Below are positions 35,864-43,411 of a DNA stretch of 64,000 bases, one piece after another. The stretch's first letter is position 1; each line of letters begins with the position of its first letter. The stretch covers positions 1,757,949-1,821,948 of the forward strand of contig NZ_CP061304.1 of NCBI RefSeq assembly GCF_018687735.1, in the 5' to 3' direction. The DNA is from Polynucleobacter sp. MG-5-Ahmo-C2. Its GTDB lineage: Bacteria > Pseudomonadota > Gammaproteobacteria > Burkholderiales > Burkholderiaceae. The notes under the pieces are model-generated. The model was not told where the DNA came from, searched no databases, and saw nothing but the letters and a program-made list of their open reading frames with translations. Both the position numbers and the translations under genes were made by a program.

Positions 35864-36394
35864 TCAAAGTCCTTTTTTCTCAAACCAGCGAAACATACCA
35901 AGAGTAATCAACGCGAATACTACGGCAACAACCCATTGATTAACGCCAAGAGTCTCGGGTAATCCAATCTTTCCTAAGTCGGCCCAAGCAAGCACCGTTG
36001 ATTTAAAGAATGGATACATTTGGGCATAAATTCCTGCGCCTACAACCATACCAATCACGCCAAAGATTGCAGTCCAGCGACCTTCACCCACTGCGCCTAC
36101 TGAGGTGCCAGGACAATAGCCCAAGACTGCCCAACCCACACCAAACAATGCGCCGCCCACCAAAATGCCACCGACATTCATTGCTTTAAGGCTCAATGTA
36201 ATAAGCCCCATCTCATGCAAAGCTAAAACACCAAACATACCCACAACAATGGCTGAGAGCATGAACTTAAATATTGTCATGTCTTTTAATAGCAATGCGG
36301 CAACTTGCTTGTCATAGCGTAGAACACGCCCTTTTTGTAATAAGAAACCAAAGATAACGCCAGTTGCTAATCCTAATAGTTGATCTATAGACAT
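35864..36394 (-). CDS. YeeE/YedE family membrane transporter, second half-size subunit
   Basis: This 176-residue protein has about five membrane helices and the Cys-containing motif GVGWAVLGYCPGTSVGAVGEGR typical of YeeE/YedE proteins, which take up sulfur compounds such as thiosulfate. With the preceding gene it forms a pair of half-length proteins that together equal a full YeeE. The stop codon is about 50 bases from the isolated P1 palindrome. Confidence 0.88.
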   Translation of the reverse strand: MSIDQLLGLATGVIFGFLLQKGRVLRYDKQVAALLLKDMTIFKFMLSAIVVGMFGVLALHEMGLITLSLKAMNVGGILVGGALFGVGWAVLGYCPGTSVGAVGEGRWTAIFGVIGMVVGAGIYAQMYPFFKSTVLAWADLGKIGLPETLGVNQWVVAVVFALITLGMFRWFEKKGL

Positions 36395-36396
36395 GA

Positions 36397-36951
36397 TTAG
36401 CTTGCCTTTCTGTACATGAAGCTTGCGACGATGACGCCAAAACCAAAGAACATGGCTAATGCGACAAAAGAACTTACTGATAACTGCATCATGCCGCTCA
36501 GTCCATGTCCACTAGGACAGCCATCGGCTAAGCGAGCGCCAATCATTGCCACGATGCCGCCAACAAAAGCAAATACAGCACGCTTTGGAACTGAAGAGCC
36601 AAAACGTTTTTCCCATAATGGTGGCAGGCTTTCTAACTTAAAACTGCCATCCATTTTTGAGGAAAGCAATGCGCCAAAAAAGATGCCAATCACCATGAGA
36701 AATTGCCAATCAATAACAACTTTTTCTTTTGCGTAATAAACATTTTGTGCAACATAGCTAGGGTCTACCACTTGAACTGCTAGACCTGCCGCGCGAACAA
36801 AAGTAGTTGATGCTCCTAAGTAGGTGGACTTGCCCATATAAACGGTAGTCAGATAGACAGAAACGATAGCCAGCACTCCAACTAAGGCACCTGCCAAATA
36901 GGGACTCCAACCTTTAGAGCTAGATGCTCTGGTTTGTTCTGGATTGATCAT
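36397..36951 (-). CDS. YeeE/YedE family membrane transporter, first half-size subunit
   Basis: The 184-residue protein has four or five membrane helices and the signature GARLADGCPSGHGLSGMMQLSVSSFVALAMFFGFG with the conserved Cys. It ends 2 bases before its partner starts. The upstream DUF2892 gene and an FNR-type site suggest induction under low oxygen. The transported compound is inferred to be thiosulfate or a related sulfur species. Confidence 0.88.
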   Translation of the reverse strand: MINPEQTRASSSKGWSPYLAGALVGVLAIVSVYLTTVYMGKSTYLGASTTFVRAAGLAVQVVDPSYVAQNVYYAKEKVVIDWQFLMVIGIFFGALLSSKMDGSFKLESLPPLWEKRFGSSVPKRAVFAFVGGIVAMIGARLADGCPSGHGLSGMMQLSVSSFVALAMFFGFGVIVASFMYRKAS

Positions 36952-36996
36952 CTTGGATCCTTATCAGTGATTTGCTTGTTAGCTGTTGGCAAAAGA

Positions 36997-37209
36997 TTAC
37001 TTAGAACAACTGCCATTGCTACAGCCAGCGCCGCAAGAATTGATTCCCAAGATTGGATACATTGGGCAGAACTTAAATAAGCCAGTTGCCAAAGGAATAA
37101 TGCCAATCCAGCCCCATACGCCAACCACATTGCTTGCGGCTAAACCAACTAAGACCAGTCCAACAGAGATGCGTAGTACGCGATCGATACGGCCAACATT
37201 ACATTTCAT
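36997..37209 (-). CDS. DUF2892 (YgaP-like) small membrane protein
   Basis: The 70-residue protein begins MKCNVGRIDRVLRISVGLVLVG and has two membrane helices, GWIGIIPLATGLFKFCPMYPILGINSC, and a Cys-rich end (SCGAGCSNGSCSK). This is the DUF2892 pattern also found at the C-terminus of YgaP rhodaneses. It probably works with the YeeE pair in sulfur trafficking. A competing frame at 36948-37130 in the same region is rejected. Confidence 0.88.
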   Translation of the reverse strand: MKCNVGRIDRVLRISVGLVLVGLAASNVVGVWGWIGIIPLATGLFKFCPMYPILGINSCGAGCSNGSCSK

Positions 37210-37270
37210 ATAACCCCCATTAATTATTATTTTTGCTTTGTTAAGACTATGCTCATAAGCACCAAGCCAT

Positions 37271-37284
37271 TTGATCTATATCAA
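37271..37284. promoter_or_regulatory. FNR/DNR-type binding site
   Basis: TTGATCTATATCAA matches the FNR consensus (TTGAT-N4-ATCAA) perfectly. It lies 62 bases upstream of the DUF2892 start, a good place to activate the DUF2892-YeeE-YeeE operon when oxygen is low. Confidence 0.8.
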
Positions 37285-37310
37285 TAACTTGTCTGCATTG
37301 AGCGGTGTTA

Positions 37311-37324
37311 CCACCCGAAGGTGG
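37311..37324. terminator. Small hairpin after the Met-rich gene
   Basis: CCACC-CGAA-GGTGG forms a stable tetraloop hairpin just beyond the stop of the 37347-37706 gene on the minus strand. There is no clear T-run. Confidence 0.45.
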
Positions 37325-37346
37325 CTTCTACCCACGCTCAACTGAT

Positions 37347-37706
37347 TTATCCGCAGTTTCTGCCCGACATCATTTGCGGGCCATGTCCTGCTGGCAAAGT
37401 AATGCCTTTTTCTTTGGCGCGCTTTTCCATCTCTGTATGTGTAGCTGTCATGATTGCTTGCCGCTCTTCTACTGTCTTGGCATCAATCATCTTGTCCATC
37501 ATGGCCAGTCTTTCGGCAGGAGTCATCAACTCACGCATAATTTTCATGTTGGCGTTTTGCCCCATCATCTGACCTTGCATCATTTGGCCACGCATCATGC
37601 CTGGGCCCATGCCATTACCCATTGGACCTGGCTGAGCATAGGCTACAGCCAATCCAAGACCCATGACAGTGGCAACGCTAATTGCAATTTTGTTTACAGT
37701 TTTCAT
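37347..37706 (-). CDS. Met-rich periplasmic protein, probably metal-binding
   Basis: From ATG 37706 the 119-residue product has a signal peptide (about 1-24, ending AVAYA). A Met/Gly/Gln-rich stretch follows (GPMGNGMGPGMMRGQMMQGQMMGQ), then helices with LMTPAERLAMMDKMIDAKT, similar to Spy/CpxP-like LTxxQ helices. Met-rich regions of this type bind Cu(I). It follows a heavy-metal chaperone gene, so a role in copper handling in the periplasm is likely. Confidence 0.75.
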   Translation of the reverse strand: MKTVNKIAISVATVMGLGLAVAYAQPGPMGNGMGPGMMRGQMMQGQMMGQNANMKIMRELMTPAERLAMMDKMIDAKTVEERQAIMTATHTEMEKRAKEKGITLPAGHGPQMMSGRNCG

Positions 37707-37728
37707 TTTGAATTTCCTATTCATTTAG

Positions 37729-38007
37729 TTAGTTACAGCAACAACTTGTGCCACTCTTACAAGAACCACTCTTAGCCTTTGCTTGAGGCGATGCATCAGA
37801 ACTGATCTTTGCGGGATAACCATCCTCTTCTAATGCCGCAATAATCTCTTTTACCTGTTGCGAGATATTGCCTTCAACCTTGACTGCGCCAGAGGCAAGA
37901 TCTACCTCAACCTTTTGCACCCCAGCAATTGAATTAATGGCTTTTTCAACATGCTTTACGCAAGCACCACAAGTCATTCCACTTACCGTTAAATTGATTG
38001 TTTCCAT
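37729..38007 (-). CDS. Heavy-metal-associated (CopZ-like) chaperone
   Basis: The 92-residue protein has the HMA fold with METINLTVSGMTCGACVKHVEKAI, where CGAC is the metal-binding CxxC. VEVDLASGAVKVEG and ALEEDGYPAKI follow. An extra Cys-rich tail (SCKSGTSCCC) extends beyond the domain. It is a soluble Cu(I) or similar chaperone, and an AGGAGG ribosome site precedes it. It is divergent from the Crp-type regulator gene. Confidence 0.9.
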   Translation of the reverse strand: METINLTVSGMTCGACVKHVEKAINSIAGVQKVEVDLASGAVKVEGNISQQVKEIIAALEEDGYPAKISSDASPQAKAKSGSCKSGTSCCCN

Positions 38008-38058
38008 ACCAACCTCCTTTGTATGAATTGATTATTCGCTCAATCATCCAAAGAGCGT

Positions 38059-38072
38059 ATGATTTAAATCAT
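38059..38072. promoter_or_regulatory. CRP/FNR-type palindrome at the regulator start
   Basis: ATGATTTAAATCAT contains the FNR half sites TGAT and ATCA with the standard 4-base spacing. It abuts the ATG of the Crp/Fnr gene, a position suited to autorepression. Confidence 0.65.
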
Positions 38073-38678
38073 ATGGACATCTATATTCCTGAACTGCTAA
38101 AGGAGCTCCTGCCCAAAGGACTATTGGGGCAATGTCATGCCCATCACTTTGAAAAAGGTGATTACCTTTTCCATCAGGGCAAAAAACCTGAATACATGTT
38201 CTTTATTGTTTCGGGCGAAGCTGTTCTTACGAGAATCAGTAGCCATGGAGAGCCCACTACATTACAAAGATGTAAGGGTGGCTTTGTCAGTGAAGCCAGT
38301 TTGTTAGTAGATGCTTATCACTGTGATGCTATTGCGACTCACAATGGACAAGCGATCACGCTACCCATTAAATCTTTAAGAGAAGCACTCGCCGATAGCA
38401 AGTTCTCAATGAAATGGGTGCAGTTGCTTAGCAAAGAGATCATGCGCCTTCGAACACAATCTGAACGATTGGGACTTAAAGACATTCGCAGTAAATTAAT
38501 TCATCTGATTGAGACCGAAGGCAAACAAGGCGTATTGACACTTCAGTCTGATTTCAAATCCATGGCTTCAGAGATCGGCGTTACGCATGAGGCGTTATAT
38601 AGGGCTATCGCCACATTAGAAAAAGAAGGTCTACTAGAAAAACATCCTGATTCCTTGGAATTGCTAAAGAAAAAATAA
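38073..38678 (+). CDS. Crp/Fnr-family transcriptional regulator
   Basis: From ATG 38073 the 201-residue product has a cyclic-nucleotide-type sensor domain (about 10-120, FEKGDYLFHQGKKPEYMFFIVSGEAVL) and a C-terminal HTH (MASEIGVTHEALYRAIATLEKEGLL). It lacks the N-terminal Cys cluster of FNR; one Cys is near residue 21. It is therefore more like DNR-type or haem/NO-type regulators. It probably controls the surrounding YeeE and metal genes through the TGAT-N4-ATCA sites. Confidence 0.88.
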   Translation: MDIYIPELLKELLPKGLLGQCHAHHFEKGDYLFHQGKKPEYMFFIVSGEAVLTRISSHGEPTTLQRCKGGFVSEASLLVDAYHCDAIATHNGQAITLPIKSLREALADSKFSMKWVQLLSKEIMRLRTQSERLGLKDIRSKLIHLIETEGKQGVLTLQSDFKSMASEIGVTHEALYRAIATLEKEGLLEKHPDSLELLKKK

Positions 38679-38691
38679 TACTCAAGAGGTA

Positions 38692-38807
38692 ATGTCGTTT
38701 AAAACGACATCTCAAGCACCGACCCTAGATGAGTGTCGCTTAAATCGACACTTGACCACTACAGGGATGTCAAATCCCCCGTTCATTAAGCGTCCTTTAA
38801 AAGGACG
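38692..38807. repeat. Palindrome cluster C4
   Basis: P1 ATGTCGTTTAAAACGACAT is at 38692-38710 and P2 GTGTCGCTTAAATCGACAC at 38733-38751. A GGGAT-GTCAA-ATCCC hairpin lies at about 38764-38778. P3 CGTCCTTTAAAAGGACG is at 38791-38807. This is the full P1-P2-hairpin-P3 order and it precedes fragment F6. Confidence 0.92.
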
Positions 38808-38897
38808 ATTCAATATGGAGATATCTGGGAGAAATGGTGACTGACCGCGGCTGACACTAGAGATTCTATGGGCCAACTCTAATGCTTCAAGAATTCT

Positions 38898-38932
38898 TGG
38901 TGGCCCAGGGCGGAATCGACCAGGGCCTAAGG
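38898..38932 (-). repeat. tRNA-Phe 3' fragment F6, minihelix type
   Basis: TGGTGGCCCAGGGCGGAATC matches the tRNA-Phe 3' end with one change. It then continues GACCAGGGCCTAAGG, so the T-arm is joined directly to a GGCCC that can pair with the acceptor strand, as in F4 and F8. The DUF4239 stop follows 22 bases later. Confidence 0.78.
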
Positions 38933-38953
38933 AGTTCTCATCCTATCTGAAAA

Positions 38954-39736
38954 CTACATCTGCCTTGCTTTCATTAGTTTAATTGTGTCAACAATCGCAT
39001 CAGGCTGAATTGCCGTCTCCCCTAGGAATGGCTGATCAAAAATGAATACGATGGCCAAGAGCGAGGCGAGCACCACCATCTGAACGCCCAAAGAAAATGA
39101 CTCTTCACGGGAGGGCTTATAAGCTGAAGAAAGCAATGTCTTGGCCACAAAAAGAATGGCGATTGCCAGCCAATAAATATATGGGATTTGAATATGGGCA
39201 ATCTCAATTCTTGAATCTCGTGACTCTGCTATAGATTCGGTTAATTTGACTATTTCACCGTAAAGCATTTCTTCACGACCATTTGATGGCTTAATGCCCA
39301 CAGCCGCTCGTGCTACAGGCAAAAATAGTTTTTGGGTTTTATCGCTTCCGTGCCCCTCATAAAGAGTGGGCCACTCATCTTTCACAATTGATTCGGTGTA
39401 AGCAAGTAGGTCTGATCTTATGACATCAAACTTATGGTCGCCATAGCGAGTCAATAACCGATCCAGATTGTTAATTTGGGTTGCCTCAAGCGAAACAATC
39501 GCGTCAGATTTTTGAAAATTGGTTAAGGCTTGAACCATTGAAAACGCGATGATTGCCGCTAAGGCCGACACCATGGTGCTGTGGATACTGATTGATAGTT
39601 CTCGTTCCTCGCCCGGTATCAACTTATTTAAAATAGGCCTTAGAATGGCATGAAGTGAATACATCGCAATTAAGCAGGCTATTGAGAACAGCAGAATAAT
39701 TAGCCAATCAGGCCATGAATTAAGTATCTTGATCAT
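38954..39736 (-). CDS. DUF4239 (bestrophin-like) membrane protein
   Basis: From ATG 39736 the 260-residue protein has two N-terminal helices, the second within HSTMVSALAAIIAFSMVQALTNFQ. A helical periplasmic or cytoplasmic part with VSLEATQINNLDRLLTRYGD follows, then two C-terminal helices. This is the DUF4239 pattern, distantly similar to bestrophin channels. The function is unknown. It is a single-gene module between F6 and F7. Confidence 0.82.
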   Translation of the reverse strand: MIKILNSWPDWLIILLFSIACLIAMYSLHAILRPILNKLIPGEERELSISIHSTMVSALAAIIAFSMVQALTNFQKSDAIVSLEATQINNLDRLLTRYGDHKFDVIRSDLLAYTESIVKDEWPTLYEGHGSDKTQKLFLPVARAAVGIKPSNGREEMLYGEIVKLTESIAESRDSRIEIAHIQIPYIYWLAIAILFVAKTLLSSAYKPSREESFSLGVQMVVLASLLAIVFIFDQPFLGETAIQPDAIVDTIKLMKARQM

Positions 39737-39808
39737 TATTGGGATCCTATTTTTTGTTTTTACTAAACCCTGCCAATTTAAACATTTTTCTGCGTCAGAG
39801 CAAATGAA

Positions 39809-39834
39809 AATGCCCCGCACGAAGCAGGGCATTA
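39809..39834. terminator. Terminator-like hairpin preceding fragment F7
   Basis: AATGCCCCGC ACGAA GCAGGGCATT is nearly identical to the hairpin before F4 at 30613. The flank GAAAATGCCCCGCA is also shared, so hairpin and fragment travel together. Confidence 0.75.
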
Positions 39835-39843
39835 TTTAAATCT

Positions 39844-39867
39844 TGGTGGCCCGGGGCGGAATCGAAC
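39844..39867 (-). repeat. tRNA-Phe 3' fragment F7
   Basis: The 24 bases are identical to the tRNA-Phe 3' end up to the T-loop (GGAATCGAAC), then diverge to TCGCGATCGACGG. The TAXI-protein stop codon comes 15 bases after. Confidence 0.85.
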
Positions 39868-39881
39868 TCGCGATCGACGGA

Positions 39882-41279
39882 TTAATATCTGGAATTAGAT
39901 GCAATTTTACTTCTTACTAATTCAATCGCACTAAGGAGATTGAAGTATGAATTTTCCATGCCAATGGGTACTCTTTCAGAGATAACCTGTTTATTTAATT
40001 TCTCTAGCCGCTGAAGAAGGTATTCAGCATCAGATTTAACTAATTGAGAAGCGGTGATCTTTCTCTCTATTGAGAGTAATTCCTCAAGATATGGACTTTG
40101 CCTGATTTCATAATTAATAGAACGCAACTTCATATTTAATTTTGCCAATGGATACAGTAGCGCAAATGCGGTGAGCAAGAAAATCCATAATCTATTTGTA
40201 AATCCTGCTAAGAAAAAAGGAAGGTGACTAAATATTTGCGGCACACCTTGGTTATAAAATTTTCTAGCAACTGGGCTTATGGGTATAGAGGGGTCCATAT
40301 ATTTCGGAAATTCCCCTCTAGATGCAAAAAACAAACTTTTAAAATCTTGTAAACAATCACGTACAGTTACAAGGAGTAAAGTTTGAACGTCTTCATTCAA
40401 ATCCTTCTTAACAGCAAGCGTTGTAGTAGTAGCAATTAAAGAAATATCTTTATCAGGTATTGATTTAGCAATATCAACAGAATGGGCTGGTAAGACAAGT
40501 TTTTCAAGGTATGGAACTGACATTTGATAAGCTTTTGCATCTGGTATACCCATTAGTGCAATTTTTGGGTTTCTGAGTAGAAACTGAACTTTCCTATCAT
40601 GATAGGGCATCACTTCAATTGTGCAATCTAATTTCGATTTGAGGAGATCTTCAAAGTCAGCCTCGTAAGAGCTGACTCTAAAATTATTTCGACTGGCAAT
40701 CTCAATTCCATTCGCCTCAAAAAGGCGCTTTACTAAGGGGAGAGTGCCTCCCCCTGCTGGTCCTAAGCCTACGTTTAAATTAAGTCTTGCTAAATCTTTG
40801 AATTCTTGCGGCATTTTTACTAAATCTTTTCTACAGAAAATCCATACTGGCTCATAGGCAATGCTTCCGAGTGAGTAGAAATTTTGTGATTGCTCATTGC
40901 TTATGGCCCCACCTTGAATAAGAGCAACATTGACATCACTATTCGGATTCTCGAGCAGATTAGCATTTTCTATAGTGCCAGCTGTAGCAATTAAATCCAC
41001 TTTTAAGCCATTTTCCTCAAGCGAATCTCTGAAGGCCTCCGCCAACCTGGTGTAAGCATACTCTGTGCTTTTATTTGTCGTTAAAGTGACTGAGCGTGGC
41101 GGGAATGGTTTAAGAAGCAATATGATAGCCAGCAAAATGGCTATGACTATGATGAGGAATATTTTTCTCTCAATAAATAGTTCTTTGAGTGCTAGAAATT
41201 CATCGCGCAGAACTAACTTAATGTAGTTGAATCCTTGATTTTTCAAAGGTATGACCTTTAATCGGAAATTGAGGGGCAA
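39882..41279 (-). CDS. Membrane-anchored TAXI-family solute-binding protein
   Basis: The 465-residue protein has a basic N-terminus and a membrane helix (about 37-57). A TAXI-type binding domain follows (about 65-330) with GTIENANLLENPNSDVNVALIQGGA and PVWIFCRKDLV, then a second membrane helix (about 365-385) and a C-terminal coiled coil. TAXI proteins normally serve TRAP transporters, but no permease is here. The extra C-terminal segment suggests a sensor or scaffold variant. It forms a single-gene module. Confidence 0.8.
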   Translation of the reverse strand: MPLNFRLKVIPLKNQGFNYIKLVLRDEFLALKELFIERKIFLIIVIAILLAIILLLKPFPPRSVTLTTNKSTEYAYTRLAEAFRDSLEENGLKVDLIATAGTIENANLLENPNSDVNVALIQGGAISNEQSQNFYSLGSIAYEPVWIFCRKDLVKMPQEFKDLARLNLNVGLGPAGGGTLPLVKRLFEANGIEIASRNNFRVSSYEADFEDLLKSKLDCTIEVMPYHDRKVQFLLRNPKIALMGIPDAKAYQMSVPYLEKLVLPAHSVDIAKSIPDKDISLIATTTTLAVKKDLNEDVQTLLLVTVRDCLQDFKSLFFASRGEFPKYMDPSIPISPVARKFYNQGVPQIFSHLPFFLAGFTNRLWIFLLTAFALLYPLAKLNMKLRSINYEIRQSPYLEELLSIERKITASQLVKSDAEYLLQRLEKLNKQVISERVPIGMENSYFNLLSAIELVRSKIASNSRY

Positions 41280-41460
41280 TCTTTCGGTATTGAGAATTAT
41301 ATGGCAATGAATGAAGGGTTTTTAGAATTCAATTTTTCTAAGTAATAGCCGTAAGCAACCCCTCAGACCACAATCTACTGGTATCGCCATTGAGAATGTG
41401 TAGTAATTGCCTAGATACTTTCCAGCATGCCCAGCATTACTTAAAGTAACGCCTAAAAGA

Positions 41461-41492
41461 CAAAACCCCCACCATTGCTGGTGAGGGTTTTG
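41461..41492. terminator. Hairpin with flanking A/T runs
   Basis: The arms CAAAACCC and GGGTTTTG, extended by CACCA / TGGTG around a short loop, form a strong stem between the TAXI gene start and fragment F8. Confidence 0.6.
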
Positions 41493-41558
41493 TACGACTC
41501 GACACATAGTTAACACTTTATGCCGTGGAATGAAAGTACGAAGATTGCTTACTGCAGG

Positions 41559-41584
41559 TGTAAACCATGTGTCCGGTACGGACC
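41559..41584. repeat. IS-end-like repeat copy 1
   Basis: TGTAAACCATGTGTCCGG followed by the partial palindrome GTCCGGTACGGAC. It resembles terminal inverted repeats of IS481/IS21-type elements as I remember them. No transposase gene is present. Confidence 0.5.
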
Positions 41585-41593
41585 GGTGTTTCT

Positions 41594-41640
41594 TGGTGGC
41601 CCAGGGCGGAATCGACCAGGGCCTAGGATGTCAAATCCTT
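41594..41640 (-). repeat. tRNA-Phe fragment F8, minihelix type with anticodon-arm-like hairpin
   Basis: TGGTGGCCCAGGGCGGAATC matches the tRNA 3' end with one change (shared with F6), then GACCAGGGCCTAGG. GGAT-GTCAA-ATCC lies at the position of the anticodon arm. The phasin-like gene stop is 38 bases further. Confidence 0.78.
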
Positions 41641-41677
41641 GAGGCATTAATGGGTATGCCCTGGCCTGACAACTTTT

Positions 41678-42064
41678 TTATATCTGACTGGCATCTTTAT
41701 AAATCTGCTGATGCCCTTTATCCATTAGCTGAAAGAAGCTGTCCATAAATTGATGATGTTGCTCAGCCATGGCGCTATAAATTGTTAGATTCGTTTGTCC
41801 AAATGCTTGACAGGCAATAGTCATGGCCGCCATAAATTCATTAGGCTTACTATGATCAACCGCTTCAACTGCTCTATCAGTAACCCGCTCATTGGCTTCT
41901 TGCATTAACTCAATTAATTCTACGTGTAATTTTTTATGATTTTCAATAGAATTACTCGTCATAGCCCAAATAGGCATCAGCAAACTATAAAATCCCTCCA
42001 TAGTTTTCATGGGGTTCATTTGTCCTGATGTCTGTCCTGATCCACCAAAATGGTTTAAGGTCAT
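41678..42064 (-). CDS. Phasin-like polyhydroxyalkanoate granule protein
   Basis: The 128-residue protein is mostly amphipathic helix (FYSLLMPIWAMTSNSIENHKKLHVELIELMQEANERVTDRAVEAVDHS..AMTIACQAFGQTNLTIYSAMAEQHHQFMDSFFQLM), the pattern of phasins that coat PHA granules. It overlaps the stop of the PHA depolymerase gene by 4 bases, which strongly supports this role. The primary sequence alone would be a weak match. Confidence 0.7.
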   Translation of the reverse strand: MTLNHFGGSGQTSGQMNPMKTMEGFYSLLMPIWAMTSNSIENHKKLHVELIELMQEANERVTDRAVEAVDHSKPNEFMAAMTIACQAFGQTNLTIYSAMAEQHHQFMDSFFQLMDKGHQQIYKDASQI

Positions 42065-43344
42065 GATTGGTCTCCTGTTGTAGTTACTTGGGAAGGTGAA
42101 ACTGTTACTTCATGGTGCTGATCAGCATCTTGAATAAATTGGGTAATCATTGGGGCAATCGTGCGACGAAACACTGCGCCATTAAAGGTTCCGTAATGCC
42201 CTACTCCTTGAATCAACTCGTAGCGTTTGTGTTTTTCAGGTAGGTTTGGCGTGATATCAAATGCCGCTTTCGTTTGACCAACACCACAAATATCATCCTC
42301 TTCACCTTCTATGACCATCAAATAGCTTTTGCGAATATGTTTAGTATCTACCTGATGCCAACGGCTCATCATCTTTCCTTGTGGTAAGGAATGTTCTTGA
42401 AAGACTTCTTTGATGGTTTGAAGATAAAACTCTTCGGTTAAATCCATCACTGAAAGATATTCATCATAAAAAGCTTTGCGCCGATGGGCTTCTTCTTCAT
42501 TTCCCCGAACCAATGCCTCGTGCATGGCATCAATTGAGATGGCATGACGATCAGAATTCATAGCCATAAAACTGTTTAGCTGTAAAAAACCTGGATAAAC
42601 CCTTCTGCCCATGCCTAAAAATGGTGGTGGCACAGGTTGAATCAAATTTTTCTCAAACCACTCTAGATCGTGAGATTTTGCAAACTCATTAACCTTGGTT
42701 GGATTTACTCGAGTATCAATCGGTCCAGCGATCAGCGTTAATGAGCATGGCTGACAGCGATCACCCCAATCTGACATGATGGCAGTAGTTGCAAGGGCGG
42801 CTACGGTAGGCTGACACACTGCCAACACATGGGTCTTAGGGCCTAAGAAATGCAAGAAATCAATTAAGTAGTCTATGAAATCATTAAGATTAAAGCGATC
42901 TTGATTGGTGGGAATGTTCTTGCAATCTAACCAATCAGTAATGTAAACATCATGCTCTGGTAGCATTGCCTCAACGGTACCTCGCAAAAGGGTGGCAAAG
43001 TGCCCCGAATAGGGAGCAACAATGAGTAGTTTTGGTTGATGTAATTTTGTGGCTACTTTTTTGAAATGCACTAATTGGCAATAAGTTCGCTTGAGAACTA
43101 TTTCATCTTGAATCTCAACTGCCCCTCCATTAACCTCAGTCTCATGAATACCCCACTCCGGCTTGAGATGAGCGCCTGACAATTGCTCTATGACATCTAG
43201 CCAAGCAAGATTAGATTTATGGAGTTCCGTATTAATAAATGGGTTGGCCGCACTATTTAAAGTAGCCCGCACAATCCTGAGAGATTGACGCATTGGTCGA
43301 ATACTGGAAGCAATTGTGTTTTGCAAAAGGTATAGCATGCCCAT
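42061..43344 (-). CDS. phaZ: Intracellular polyhydroxyalkanoate depolymerase
   Basis: The 427-residue enzyme resembles PhaZ of Ralstonia. It has an alpha/beta hydrolase core with the Cys nucleophile in the lipase-like box VCQPTV (Cys177), the Asp region MVIEGEEDDICG, and the His in GVGHYGTFNGAVFRR. It degrades stored polyhydroxybutyrate. The start is at 43344 or two codons later. With the phasin-like gene it forms the two-gene module next to the intact tRNA. Confidence 0.92.
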   Translation of the reverse strand: MGMLYLLQNTIASSIRPMRQSLRIVRATLNSAANPFINTELHKSNLAWLDVIEQLSGAHLKPEWGIHETEVNGGAVEIQDEIVLKRTYCQLVHFKKVATKLHQPKLLIVAPYSGHFATLLRGTVEAMLPEHDVYITDWLDCKNIPTNQDRFNLNDFIDYLIDFLHFLGPKTHVLAVCQPTVAALATTAIMSDWGDRCQPCSLTLIAGPIDTRVNPTKVNEFAKSHDLEWFEKNLIQPVPPPFLGMGRRVYPGFLQLNSFMAMNSDRHAISIDAMHEALVRGNEEEAHRRKAFYDEYLSVMDLTEEFYLQTIKEVFQEHSLPQGKMMSRWHQVDTKHIRKSYLMVIEGEEDDICGVGQTKAAFDITPNLPEKHKRYELIQGVGHYGTFNGAVFRRTIAPMITQFIQDADQHHEVTVSPSQVTTTGDQS

Positions 43345-43411
43345 CCCTTAGCTAAGAGTTTGAACCCTGATAGTTATCCTTAGATATGACAACTTGATTA
43401 CAAGCTGTTTA

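Larger units (their letters stand above)
41280..41593. other. Gene-free spacer with hairpin and IS-end-like repeat
   Basis: No gene is supported here. It contains a strong hairpin (CAAAACCCC.. / ..GGGTTTTG around CACCATTGCTGGTG, 41461-41492) and a 26-base sequence at 41559-41584 (TGTAAACCATGTGTCCGG, then TACGGACC) found again twice near the intact tRNA. The rest shows no clear origin. Confidence 0.6.

Noticed and set aside
36948-37130. 60-residue hydrophobic frame overlapping the DUF2892 gene
   Set aside because: The other frame (36997-37209) matches DUF2892 well; this one is its shadow.
41322-41516. 64-residue frame in the spacer between the TAXI gene and fragment F8
   Set aside because: It crosses a strong hairpin and has no recognisable domain, ribosome site or composition of a real gene.
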